Source of the DNA: a virus
Reading direction: 5' to 3' (one strand)
Length of the DNA stretch: 64,000 nucleotides
IMG/VR virus record: IMGVR_UViG_3300037054_000366
Coordinates: 1-64,000 of that record
The translations under genes were made by a program, and so were the position numbers. Shown here piece by piece: positions 51,426 through 61,300 of this stretch. The notes under the pieces were generated by a model. It searched no databases. It was not told where the DNA came from and saw only the letters and a list, made by a program, of their open reading frames with translations. The stretch's first letter is position 1. Every line of letters starts with the position of its first letter.

Positions 51426-52091
51426 ATGAGCGAAGAACCAACGATTCACCAAGTAGTCCCCATTTCCATCCTCAAGACCTCCCACATTCCCAGCAGCATC
51501 ATCTCTGCTCTGGTGAGCGCCCTGGTCGTCCTTGCTGGGTTGTTTGGTGTCTACACCATGATTCGGAATGCCCAGAAGGACCACATGGAACTGGTCGCGG
51601 CACTGAGTCAGAACAATCAGGAAGCAGTATTGCTTAAAGTTGTCGATGAAAAACTGTCTCTTCCAATGGAGACCAAAGTCCTCATCGCTAGAACTCTGAA
51701 GAACATGGTCACAGTCAAACAAATCCCCCTTTCCCTGGCCTGTGGCCTAATTCACGTAGAGACAGGGGGCACCTGGAGGACCGATCTGATCAGTCCAGCG
51801 GGTGCGACTGGCCTCCTACAGGTCATGCCAGCTACCGGGAAACCCTACCTGCGATCAGAGCGGATCGATCCGACTAAGAAGGCTCTGATGGATCCGATCA
51901 ATAGCATCATCGCTGGCATTGGAGCCCTGGCAGACTTTCATGATATGGCCGTGGACCTTGGGTTGGAGAAGTCGGACCAGTATGGTGTAAGTCTGGCCAT
52001 GTATAACCAGGGTCCAAAAGTAAATCGGCCCACTCAATACTCCAAAGAAGTGCTGGAAGCCTCAAAGTTGTATAAGGCCATGGGGCTGTAA
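51426..52091 (+). CDS. membrane-anchored lytic transglycosylase, 221 aa
   Basis: AAGGAGAAAC precedes ATG 51426. One N-terminal membrane helix (IISALVSALVVLAGLFGVYTMI), then an SLT domain: catalytic Glu112 in LIHVETGGTWRTDLISPAGATGLLQVMPATGK, and VSLAMYNQGP. Cuts peptidoglycan with 1,6-anhydro product; likely used in lysis or entry. It converges with a second transglycosylase at 52395. Confidence 0.9.
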   Translation: MSEEPTIHQVVPISILKTSHIPSSIISALVSALVVLAGLFGVYTMIRNAQKDHMELVAALSQNNQEAVLLKVVDEKLSLPMETKVLIARTLKNMVTVKQIPLSLACGLIHVETGGTWRTDLISPAGATGLLQVMPATGKPYLRSERIDPTKKALMDPINSIIAGIGALADFHDMAVDLGLEKSDQYGVSLAMYNQGPKVNRPTQYSKEVLEASKLYKAMGL

Positions 52092-52120
52092 ACGAGTAAT
52101 AAGTAAAAGGAGTTTTACCT

Positions 52121-52390
52121 ATGCATATTGTCACTCTTCCGAATAAAGAACACTACGAGTATCTAATGTTTGTTTTTCACAAACACGCAGGATCTGGTCT
52201 CGATCCGGAAGAGTTGGCGATTGCGGGGCAAGTATGGAGCTTCCTGAAAAATTCCAGAGAAATTCTGCCCCCTGCCCAAGAAAAAGGTGAGCCGGAGACC
52301 ATTCAGATTCCTGGGCCACTACAGATCGTCCACGAAGGGGACGTAAGTATGCCGTCCAATGAGGTGGGTCGTTCCGAGAGAGGGCAGTAA
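52121..52390 (+). CDS. hypothetical protein, 89 aa
   Basis: AAAAGGAGTTTTACC precedes ATG 52121. MHIVTLPNKEHYEYLMFVFHKHAGSGLDPEE...: helical domain, then a Pro/Glu-rich tail. Unrecognised. Confidence 0.55.
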   Translation: MHIVTLPNKEHYEYLMFVFHKHAGSGLDPEELAIAGQVWSFLKNSREILPPAQEKGEPETIQIPGPLQIVHEGDVSMPSNEVGRSERGQ

Positions 52391-52394
52391 CCCG

Positions 52395-52931
52395 CTAGCT
52401 TTTCCCCAGTTTTGCTAGAATCTCAGCCTTGTACTGATGAATTCGTTTAACGTAATCAATGGTTTGCTGAGCATTTTTGTGTGTGATATTCGGTAAGGCT
52501 TGCTGCCAAGTCGTATTTCCACCAAGTTGCTCAGCTAACCATACAGCTTTATCATAATTTCCAGGTCCAGCATTGTAGCTGGCCAAAGCTCCATCCCAAG
52601 TATTCGTTGGATCTATCCTGACAGCACCTTCTTCAAGATATACCATGTAACGAGAGTTGGCACTGATGGACGCCTCGGGGTTCTTAGGGTCGGCCCCTTT
52701 TGGCTTCCCCCAGATTTTCCATGTGTCCATGGTGAATTGGGATAAGCCGAAGGCACAGGGGACTTTCTCCCCTTTCTTGTTGATGATAAAGGACTGGGCA
52801 TTGGGGTTGAAATTAGACTCCGCCTTAATTTGGCTGGCCCTATCCACCCATCTGGCTCCGTCATACTGCACAAGCAAGCTCTGGTAAGGGACCACCAGAA
52901 CCACACTGAAGCATAGATTGCGGAACCACAT
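52395..52931 (-). CDS. exported lytic transglycosylase (SLT family), 178 aa
   Basis: AGGGGGCCTT precedes minus ATG 52931. Hydrophobic N-terminus (RNLCFSVVLVVPYQSLLV), then SLT motifs: IKAESNFNPNAQ (catalytic Glu), CAFGLSQFTMDTW, ALASYNAGPGNYDKA. Soluble periplasmic transglycosylase. With the 52941 membrane protein downstream of the same promoter region it forms a probable lysis pair. Confidence 0.88.
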   Translation of the reverse strand: MWFRNLCFSVVLVVPYQSLLVQYDGARWVDRASQIKAESNFNPNAQSFIINKKGEKVPCAFGLSQFTMDTWKIWGKPKGADPKNPEASISANSRYMVYLEEGAVRIDPTNTWDGALASYNAGPGNYDKAVWLAEQLGGNTTWQQALPNITHKNAQQTIDYVKRIHQYKAEILAKLGKS

Positions 52932-52940
52932 AAGGCCCCC

Positions 52941-53375
52941 TTATTTGAGCAAAGCCTGAATGAGGGAGTTCAAAATTGCACCAACCAGAGCGGCGAGGAG
53001 TATGCCTCCGTTGGAGATCTTTCGACTCTTTACCTCTTCAGAATCTTCTTCAATTGGCTCTAAATACTGCTTACCCAGGCGGGAGTTTTCTGCTATATTA
53101 AATAGCGTAGCGGCAGAGAGAAACCCCAGAGCGATAACCGGAAGTGCCATCAGCAACCTCACTAAAGTGAGACGAGCACTAACTACTGCTTGCCACCATG
53201 CAGAGTCTGAAGTGACAGGAGTATGGGAAGCATAGGCAGCCAATGCGACAAAAAATGCTAGAAGACCGCAGGCTACCCAAATCAATATTTTGTTGATATG
53301 AGATCTACGCTGGGGATCGATTTTTGAACTGTCGGAGAACAGATCTTTGATTAAACTTTTTGCCCACTTATTCAT
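52941..53375 (-). CDS. three-helix membrane protein, holin candidate, 144 aa
   Basis: Minus ATG 53375 with GAGGAGTCTC upstream. Three hydrophobic segments (ILIWVACGLLAFFVALAAYA; LLMALPVIALGFLSAATLF; ILLAALVGAILNSLIQALL) with charged loops. Directly upstream of the exported transglycosylase in the same operon, the usual place of a holin. Sequence alone does not prove it. Confidence 0.6.
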   Translation of the reverse strand: MNKWAKSLIKDLFSDSSKIDPQRRSHINKILIWVACGLLAFFVALAAYASHTPVTSDSAWWQAVVSARLTLVRLLMALPVIALGFLSAATLFNIAENSRLGKQYLEPIEEDSEEVKSRKISNGGILLAALVGAILNSLIQALLK

Positions 53376-53405
53376 TTGAGACTCCTCACCCTGGTATCAG
53401 AAAGT

Positions 53406-54482
53406 TTAAGTTGTTGCTGTATCTATAAAAATGAAGTCCTTAACAAAATCTACGTTCAAAACTACTAAGGCCGTGGACCCTGTTCCGGGGGCGGGAGAAA
53501 ATGTTACTGATAGAACACCTGAGCTAAAGTCCACACTACTAGGGATAAAAGCAGCCCCAGAGATACCAAACGTATCCGAGTAGGCACTACTCACTCCTTT
53601 TTTAAATATCATCCACATACTCATGTTGTCCACCTGATCCAAGATAGCAATAGACTGGTCGGTCACAAGGATCAAGGCGTTTGTAGGGAACCCTTGTGTG
53701 TCCCCTCTAGTGGTCTTATCACCCCCTCCGGTAGCCTCCGAGAACCATGGAGCAATCAGGGTTGGATTTTGAACTCCAGAAGTGTAGTAAAACCCGTCTG
53801 CCGCATAACCAGTCAACCCACCGGCAAACGTTGGGTTATAAAATAAATCTGTGCTTTGTGCAGGGACCAGACAAGAGCAATATACATTATTTCCGTATAG
53901 TTGGATATCCCCCAGGAGATCCTGAGAAAAACTGGAAATAAGGGGGGGATAAGATGAAACGGGGAGATTCAGAATGGTGCTAACATAAACATTATCAATA
54001 TTAAATGTAATGCCTTGATTAAAGAATAGCTGAGTAGAAGTGAAAATCAGCGTAATAGTTTGTCCAGCAAACATTGATAAATCATACACACCCTGTTGCA
54101 CCCAGCCCTTACCTACAAGTGGACTTCCGATGTTGTAAGTCGCCACAGTAGTGTAGTTACTGAAATGGTCTTCCACTTCGACGGTTAAGCTACAAGAGGG
54201 GTTGAGCAGGCTATCAGGGTGGGTTAGGCTATCGTCTATCTGTAAAACATAGGAGAGGGAGGCCGTGGAGAGGGGGGGGATGGTGAGGGACTGATAAATT
54301 ATATCTATCTGGTTGTCTGAAATATTATGTCCACATAAAGAGGCGCACCATTGCCCTGAGTAGGCTTCAGTATGGTTCATTAAAATATAAGGGGACTCAA
54401 CGGTCCAGGCGGAGGGGTTGGACCCATCTGGATTATTCTGAATCTCGAATCCTGGGTTTACAATGAGTTGTTGGGTAATCAT
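53406..54482 (-). CDS. beta-sandwich (carbohydrate-binding-like) virion protein, 358 aa
   Basis: The N-terminus MITQQLIVNPGFEIQNNPDGSNPSAWTVES is the NPGFE...W opening of CBM4/9-like jelly-roll domains, continuing with YQSLTIPPLSTASLSYVLQID and ITLIFTSTQLFF. A second beta domain with Ser/Gly/Thr turns follows. No catalytic site. Probably an adhesin or tail-associated glycan binder. Codes leftward, divergent from the tail genes at 54545. Confidence 0.7.
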   Translation of the reverse strand: MITQQLIVNPGFEIQNNPDGSNPSAWTVESPYILMNHTEAYSGQWCASLCGHNISDNQIDIIYQSLTIPPLSTASLSYVLQIDDSLTHPDSLLNPSCSLTVEVEDHFSNYTTVATYNIGSPLVGKGWVQQGVYDLSMFAGQTITLIFTSTQLFFNQGITFNIDNVYVSTILNLPVSSYPPLISSFSQDLLGDIQLYGNNVYCSCLVPAQSTDLFYNPTFAGGLTGYAADGFYYTSGVQNPTLIAPWFSEATGGGDKTTRGDTQGFPTNALILVTDQSIAILDQVDNMSMWMIFKKGVSSAYSDTFGISGAAFIPSSVDFSSGVLSVTFSPAPGTGSTALVVLNVDFVKDFIFIDTATT

Positions 54483-54544
54483 GTGCGCTCCACATAAAAG
54501 GAATACAGAGTTCTTTCTTGAAGCTGATTTTTAAGGTGGCGTTC

Positions 54545-57500
54545 ATGTCCCAAAAGATTTACCCATTAGGATCTACCAGCAGAACCTTGGACCCCAGCGG
54601 ACGAAGTTTTACAACGGTAGTCGGCAAGCATGACAAACGCATCACCGATGCGGATATCAATCTAATCCAGGACTTGCAGGATCTGAAAAGATACCTGCTC
54701 ACGGAGAATATGGTCTTTTCTGGAGCACTCCAGGCTAACCCCTATATTTTCAACGAAGCGCAGGAACAGGTGTTCCTCATTCCTGCTTTCGATGTGATGT
54801 TTAATGGTGAGACTGTGACACTGGGTGGGTGCCGCTCCACAGACTTAGCTATGAACAAAGTAGTCTTACCGGCCCCTAATCCCTGGTCTTATGGAGAGGG
54901 CTCAGACTCGGCAGCTATTTATGTGGTCTTTGCAGAGCTTTGGTATCAGGCCCTAAACCCCTCTAATGGACAAGGTTACTTCGTTGATGTGACTGGGGCC
55001 AGATGGATATATGCGTTAGGCTGCATCGACTGTGACCCCTCTAATTTGATTGCTGATGATGTGTTGGATCCGTTCCAAGGCTTGAACACAACTTCTCGGG
55101 CGCAAGTTCAATGGAATATTCGTATCGTCCGAGTACCTCTCAGCTACGATTTCACTCAACGCAGATTTGGACTCGACTCTTTGGGGACCACAGAGGATGC
55201 GGTCTTCGGACAGGCGATGCTGGCATCCCCTCCGGCGCAGATTATCCCTGACCAAGACGCTGGTTATCCGTTTGTAAACATGGGTCAGGTCAACGGCGAT
55301 TTTGGCCTCTGGCAGGCTGGAACAGGGATCCCGACATCCGGAGCCCCTCCCATCCCCACTCTGGACGGCTACAGCTACGCTATGCCCCTTGCAGTGGTGT
55401 TCCAGCGCAATCTTGGGGTATTTGACCCCTCAGTGAACCCTAATGGCTGTGCTAGCTCTCAGATCTCCAATAGCGGTCTTCTGGCCTCTGGTGTGTCGGG
55501 GCGCTATGATTACAAATATGCAGATGCAGTTTATCCAGAAGATGTGGTAGACACCCGACTGTCAGTCAGCCTCAACGGCTACGATTGGGATAAACTTCTA
55601 CAAAGCGGGTTTGTGGATATCGTTAACGGGAACATCGCTCAGAAAATTGGAAGAGGTGAAATCCCAGGAGCCTCCCCTTCTGTTATGGGGTCGGTCCTTC
55701 CATATACAGTGACACTTGGCCCCCAGGATACCTCTAATACAGACTATCTCGGGCCATTTGACGGCTATATGAATGGCTTTGGTGCAGATATTCGAACCTT
55801 CTATTCAATTCAGGCCATCTCAATCAACGAGAAAGTAACGGGAACCAATGGGGTCAGATGGAGCAAAGGTGATAGTATCACCATTAATCTGGACAGCACG
55901 AACACTCGACTCGGTGCCACCATCTCTTACTTAATGGTGCAGGCTCAGGTTACTCAAACAAACGGCTCAATTAACCCAGTCCTCCTTCTGAGTGGTCAAA
56001 TAACCACCACCGGAGTGGGGGGCCGCACTGCCACCGCAACCTTTAACAGTAACCTATCTGGCACCGCTTTTGATCCGGGTGTAAATGATCTTTATGTGAC
56101 AATTGGAGTCCTCTACCCCGCAGGGTCTAATTATTCATTACGCCAGATCCCCACCAGCATCATGGGGGGCTCACTCTATGACGGTCAGATTAACAAAACC
56201 TTCCCAATCTTTGGCGTCTCAGAGTACGAGACATTCCAGCCGATTACTAATCAAAATAACCCATTGAGTGCTTACAACCCCTTGTACTCTAACAAAATAT
56301 TTGGCACCAGGGCGAGTATTCCTGTGCCTGCCTCTAGCGGAGTCCCCACTACCTACGATAGCCTAAGTGTCTTGGAATTCACCATCCCTAGAACAAACAT
56401 TAATGGCTATGTAAACTTCAATGGGATTTTCATTGTAAGCGCCACTGACTTAGCCTCTGGGGCAAATTATTCCATCTATTACACAGCAGTGGACGCGACT
56501 AATTTATATGTGATGACCCAACAGGTTCCATCCACTATAAACCTTGTGTTCACTGTACTGCTGAATCAAACAGCCCAACTCAGTTACAACCCAGCCGTCA
56601 AAGCTGTGTCTTCTATCAGTGAAACTGTGTTGTTTGGAAACTACCAGAACTCCTCTAGCAGTCTGTTCCCCCTGGACCCCAGAATTAGCCTTCTCAGTTC
56701 CACTCAGATTGGCACCGGCTCCACGGCCACCACTTCGCTGATCTTCGGAACCACCGATGGGACACTTACGGGCGTGGGTGGCAGCCCTCTCAACAAATAC
56801 ATTTTTGTTGCGGATGACCCATCATTCCCTCAAAAATTCAAGGCTTACCCATTATTGAGTGTTCAATTTTTCAACGGAATCACTACTGTAACTGTTCCAG
56901 CCACGGCAAATGTCGCAGTCTACCCCTACTTTATGGTGGGCTCTGTTAACCCCTCCTTTAGCATAAACTCTTCTTTGGCCATAGCCATGGAGTACCTACC
57001 CTACCAAGGTGAAGGGGACGCTACCCATACTTACACACTTCTTCATTCAGAAGATACAGCCATGGTGACGACCAATGGAACGGGAGCCGCCCCCATCGTC
57101 GGGCTAAAGGATGTGTATCCTTATAATAGAGAGCTTCCAATTATCACCACTTTGCCCTCCCAACCTACTTGGAATGACTCGGACCTCACCAATCAGGCCA
57201 TCGGAAATTATTTTGGCAATAACTACGAGGCGAAACGCTTTAATAACGTGGAACATACTTTCTTCACCCCCCTTCACACCAACGATTTCATCGAGCCGGT
57301 TGGTGGCTGGAAGCGTAAATTAATTCAATTATCGTACCCAGCGGGTCGTGGTTTTGCGAAAATCGCCCCCCATGTAGGATTTGCCATCACTTCTCCGACC
57401 CCTGAGTCCTCTCTCTCCAATGGAGGTGTCATGACTATCGCCCCCATCAATCTATACGTTAACAACGTTAGCGGGAATGACGGGAATGACGGTCTTACCG

Positions 57501-58354
57501 CTCAGACACCGAAATTGACAATATACGGTGCGCTATCTGTTCTCCCTCCGATCCTTCTTCATCCGTGTGCAGTGTATCTGGTGCAGACCGGAACCCCATT
57601 CTCTGTGCAAAATCTGTTCAACACCTCTAGTCTTAGGGATGTCTTCCTAGGGGATGGCACAATTTCTCCGGTGGCGAACTCTTGCATCGCGGGTCTCTCC
57701 TACACCGTTCAGGATGAGGGACGCCTTTATATTGGCAGAGCCCCAGGCGACTCGGGATATATGACTATTACGGCAGTAGGTTATACCCCAAATGACACCC
57801 CACTCTCCGCCTTTGTTATAAATAATTCCCGTGTGTTGTTCAATGGGGTAGCCTTTGATTCATTCCCTGCTGGTAACCCCGCAATTTATGGAGTTGACGC
57901 ACAAATTGATTTTTCAGATTGTAAATGGACAAATAATCAGCAGGCAGGGGGATTTGTAGATTGCTCTGTTAACGTAAGCAAGGGCACCCTTTCAATTGGA
58001 ACTGGAGTCGGATTTTATCTGAGCGATTCCTCAATGACTGTTTCAGGACTGCAACTTATGGCCGCTGGATCCCCAAACAGTCCCGTCTTCTTTGATATAG
58101 AACTCACTTCTAATCTAACTCTTGAGAACCATGGAGTCGGGGAAGAGATGAATGTGACTAACGTGACTCCGGTTGTCTTGGCCTCCTTGGGCTCTACGGT
58201 AGTTTGCAACAGTCAGTCACCATGGACCTCAAACGGCTCTGCTACCATCACTACTCGTTCCACCCTTGTAAGATCGGCCAACGCAACCCCATTTGCGGGA
58301 GGAGTTCTGATTGATAGCAGTTCTACTCAACTGACAGACAACTCCAATTCCTGA
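54545..58354 (+). CDS. large tail/baseplate or tailspike-like structural protein, 1269 aa
   Basis: AAGGTGGCGTTC precedes ATG 54545; an upstream TTG at 54518 is less likely. The N-terminus (SQKIYPLGSTSRTLDPSGRSFTTVVGKHDKRITDADINLIQDLQD) resembles phage structural proteins with an N-terminal attachment domain. The body is beta-rich (Ser/Thr/Asn/Gly). Near residue 975, INLYVNNVSGNDGNDGLTAQTPKLTIYGAL is the typical start of a right-handed beta-helix (pectate-lyase/DUF1565 style) as in tailspikes. Likely binds or cuts host polysaccharide. Confidence 0.8.
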   Translation: MSQKIYPLGSTSRTLDPSGRSFTTVVGKHDKRITDADINLIQDLQDLKRYLLTENMVFSGALQANPYIFNEAQEQVFLIPAFDVMFNGETVTLGGCRSTDLAMNKVVLPAPNPWSYGEGSDSAAIYVVFAELWYQALNPSNGQGYFVDVTGARWIYALGCIDCDPSNLIADDVLDPFQGLNTTSRAQVQWNIRIVRVPLSYDFTQRRFGLDSLGTTEDAVFGQAMLASPPAQIIPDQDAGYPFVNMGQVNGDFGLWQAGTGIPTSGAPPIPTLDGYSYAMPLAVVFQRNLGVFDPSVNPNGCASSQISNSGLLASGVSGRYDYKYADAVYPEDVVDTRLSVSLNGYDWDKLLQSGFVDIVNGNIAQKIGRGEIPGASPSVMGSVLPYTVTLGPQDTSNTDYLGPFDGYMNGFGADIRTFYSIQAISINEKVTGTNGVRWSKGDSITINLDSTNTRLGATISYLMVQAQVTQTNGSINPVLLLSGQITTTGVGGRTATATFNSNLSGTAFDPGVNDLYVTIGVLYPAGSNYSLRQIPTSIMGGSLYDGQINKTFPIFGVSEYETFQPITNQNNPLSAYNPLYSNKIFGTRASIPVPASSGVPTTYDSLSVLEFTIPRTNINGYVNFNGIFIVSATDLASGANYSIYYTAVDATNLYVMTQQVPSTINLVFTVLLNQTAQLSYNPAVKAVSSISETVLFGNYQNSSSSLFPLDPRISLLSSTQIGTGSTATTSLIFGTTDGTLTGVGGSPLNKYIFVADDPSFPQKFKAYPLLSVQFFNGITTVTVPATANVAVYPYFMVGSVNPSFSINSSLAIAMEYLPYQGEGDATHTYTLLHSEDTAMVTTNGTGAAPIVGLKDVYPYNRELPIITTLPSQPTWNDSDLTNQAIGNYFGNNYEAKRFNNVEHTFFTPLHTNDFIEPVGGWKRKLIQLSYPAGRGFAKIAPHVGFAITSPTPESSLSNGGVMTIAPINLYVNNVSGNDGNDGLTAQTPKLTIYGALSVLPPILLHPCAVYLVQTGTPFSVQNLFNTSSLRDVFLGDGTISPVANSCIAGLSYTVQDEGRLYIGRAPGDSGYMTITAVGYTPNDTPLSAFVINNSRVLFNGVAFDSFPAGNPAIYGVDAQIDFSDCKWTNNQQAGGFVDCSVNVSKGTLSIGTGVGFYLSDSSMTVSGLQLMAAGSPNSPVFFDIELTSNLTLENHGVGEEMNVTNVTPVVLASLGSTVVCNSQSPWTSNGSATITTRSTLVRSANATPFAGGVLIDSSSTQLTDNSNS

Positions 58355-58385
58355 ATACCGACCGCTCTTATGAGGACTTGAAACG

Positions 58386-61300
58386 ATGGCCTTAACACTC
58401 TCTGCCGCAACGACTGATAAACAAAATGTGCTTCTGACGCTAAATGCTGATAACGAGGGGGCAATTGTAAGGATTGCGGCCTTGCAAACAGCCTATCTGA
58501 TAACCCTGACGGCTGTGAATCCGGCCAGCACGGTTAGCTGGGGCCTCTTTCTAAACCCCTCCTGGTTGACCTTAGAGACAAACTCTGCAACTAATACGGC
58601 TCAGGTGAAATTCACCAGCCCCAGTGCTGACACTAGATTGTTCCAGTGCTATGTGAAAGCGGACGATGGGGTAACCCAAACGTATTATCCATTGGCCATT
58701 GAAGTTCTAGAGTCGCTATCCATCGTGGTTTCGGGTAGGACAAATAACTACTTAGCCTACGATTCCGCCGCCACCCCTGTCACACTTCAGGCACTGGGCT
58801 TGAACGGCACTCCCATTTCTAACGGACAAGTGAGCTACGTCACACCCATAGGGTTGCCGAACGGCCTCTCGCTCATCACCGCAGACGGGAACTCCGCCTC
58901 GCTTCAGGTTACCCAGCCGAACATCAACTCCATCTCCGGAGGGGTCACAGCCTCCTCTCCCGCTACCTATGATTTTCTCGCCTTCTGCCCTGGCACTCTT
59001 TACGATTCCCTGACCTACCCATACGATCTTAGTCTAGTGGTCGGCACTCTGGCAACCAAAGTGGGTATCCTAGATGCTGCGATGTCCTGCTATTTTGACA
59101 ACACGAATCACTATATGGTACTCAACATCCAATCTGATTATTTGGATGGACTGGGCGGGGGCCTAGCTTTCAATTGGAACACCTCTGGCACAGCTACGGG
59201 TATCGTTACCGATGGGGGAACCTCCACTTCTTCCTTTATGAATTGGACCCCAACTACGGCTGGAACCATTCAATTCCAAGTGGCAGTGCAGGATTCTGTA
59301 ACAGGGAATACCATTACCAACCTCAACTTCGGCCCCTTCCAAGTCGGCCCAGCTAGCGGAGTTTGGACTTCTACAAGTGCCATTAAATTACAAGTGGATG
59401 CGCCATTTAAAACTGGCCCTGCGGGGAGTTCTGTGCCATTCATTGTTTCTGTTCCTACAGGAGAATTCCAGGGTGGGGAGACAATTAACGTCACGGTAAG
59501 CCTCATTTCAGCTAACGGCGAACCTGCCATCACCCCCCCATCCACGTTCGCTCTAACATCTATTGCTCCCTCCAGCACCTTTAATTTGACTATTCCCGCC
59601 AATGCTCAATTTAAGGGTAAGTGGACTGTGGTCGCCACAGCGAACAATAGCCTCATCTCCCCAACTCGAACCGGGCAGTTGAGCACCGTATTGCTCTCAA
59701 CTGGGCTTCCAACATTCAGCATCAATAATAATGCCATTATCACTCTAAATCAAGTAACCGGAAGCAATATCACCCCAGTGTCTCTGGTGGCCACCAATAG
59801 TGGAACCCTGCAACCTATCACCGATGTGAAGTTCTCCTTGGTAAACGCCCCTCCAGGACTCTCCATTGTAAACAACCAAATCGTAGGGGCTGTCCCCCAG
59901 GTGGGGAGTTTTAATTTCCAAGTAATGGGAACCGAGCCCAACTACTCCAATTCATTCACAAACGTGTCTTTGGTTGTCACCGGCTCTGCCTCCCCGCTTA
60001 CGATTACTAGTTTTGGCTCCACCGTTGCCCAAACTCCGGATAATACACAGTTCAACGTCAACTGGGGGGTTACTGGTTCCCCAGTCTCTCTAACGCTTCA
60101 GAGAAATGCGGATGTTCCTCTCAGTGTTCTCAATTCGGTACAGAGCACTCAGACCATTGTCGGCACGAGTGTGTTCACCCTCATAGGGTCAGATTACCGC
60201 ACCAGCGTCTATTCGATCCCATCCATCGTGGTTTCTAATAGCTCTGTCAACGCCACACAGCTTTCGGGAGCCCCCGCTATTGCGGAGATTGATGACTCCA
60301 ATTTACTGACCATTATCTGGAACCCCCCACAGGTTAACAATGCCTACAATCTTTACTTGGGTTGGAACATTCAGCTATCTGATAATGGGGCTGCTCCGGT
60401 TCAGATTTTAAATAAATCAGGTCTACCACCCACCGGGTTAGAAATCAGCACTGCTACAAACGACTCTCGACTCTTCACCTACCAGCTAGCTAACAATGAT
60501 AGCTATACGATGAACATGACGGCTCTGTCATCCAATCGTGGGGCTATTCTAGACTCCAACCCATGGTCCCAATTCTTGGCGTTCCCTGGACCAGTGAACA
60601 ACTCTCTGGTGAGCCTGAGCAGTTCAACTTTATCTATTAGTCAGTCCCTTACCATCACTTTAAGTCAGTCTTATGCTGCCGCCGACTATTGGCGTATTAC
60701 CTACAGTGATGGAACAAATACCGGATGGCTCCCAATCAGTCAGAAAACCCAGGCCAAGGCGTTCAACACCCCTGGAAGTCAGACTATTTTTGTCGAATTT
60801 TCAAATGACTTTTCCACCCTCACCCCTCCAATTTACCTTCGCCGTTCCCTAGCTCTTAGCGTTTTTGTTCAAAATCAGGTCTATAACTCTACCACCGCAG
60901 GCGTGATCGGAACTGGGAATGTGGGACTAGGAGGTGAGGCAGGATTTGAAATTGCCTCTTCCAGTAGCTCTACTTACAAACCCCAGCCCTACATGGTCAT
61001 TGTTAAGGCCCTGGTACAGGACAATATGACCCAAGAATTAAAAATTCTGGTAGCCACGAGCCGAACCAACAACGCCTCCTCGCTGTTAAACACCATGTCA
61101 GCGGATGTGTTCCCTATTGTTTACCGCCCAAATCTCAAAGATTTGATTATTCCACCACTGAACTTCTCTTCCAACTTAGCCCTAGTTACCCCTGTATCCA
61201 TTGCTACTACAGCCCTTCCAGACGCTATCGTGGGTCAGCCGATGGCAGAAGTCCAGCTTTCGGCTTCGGGCGGAACCGCACCCTACGACTGGTACTCCGA

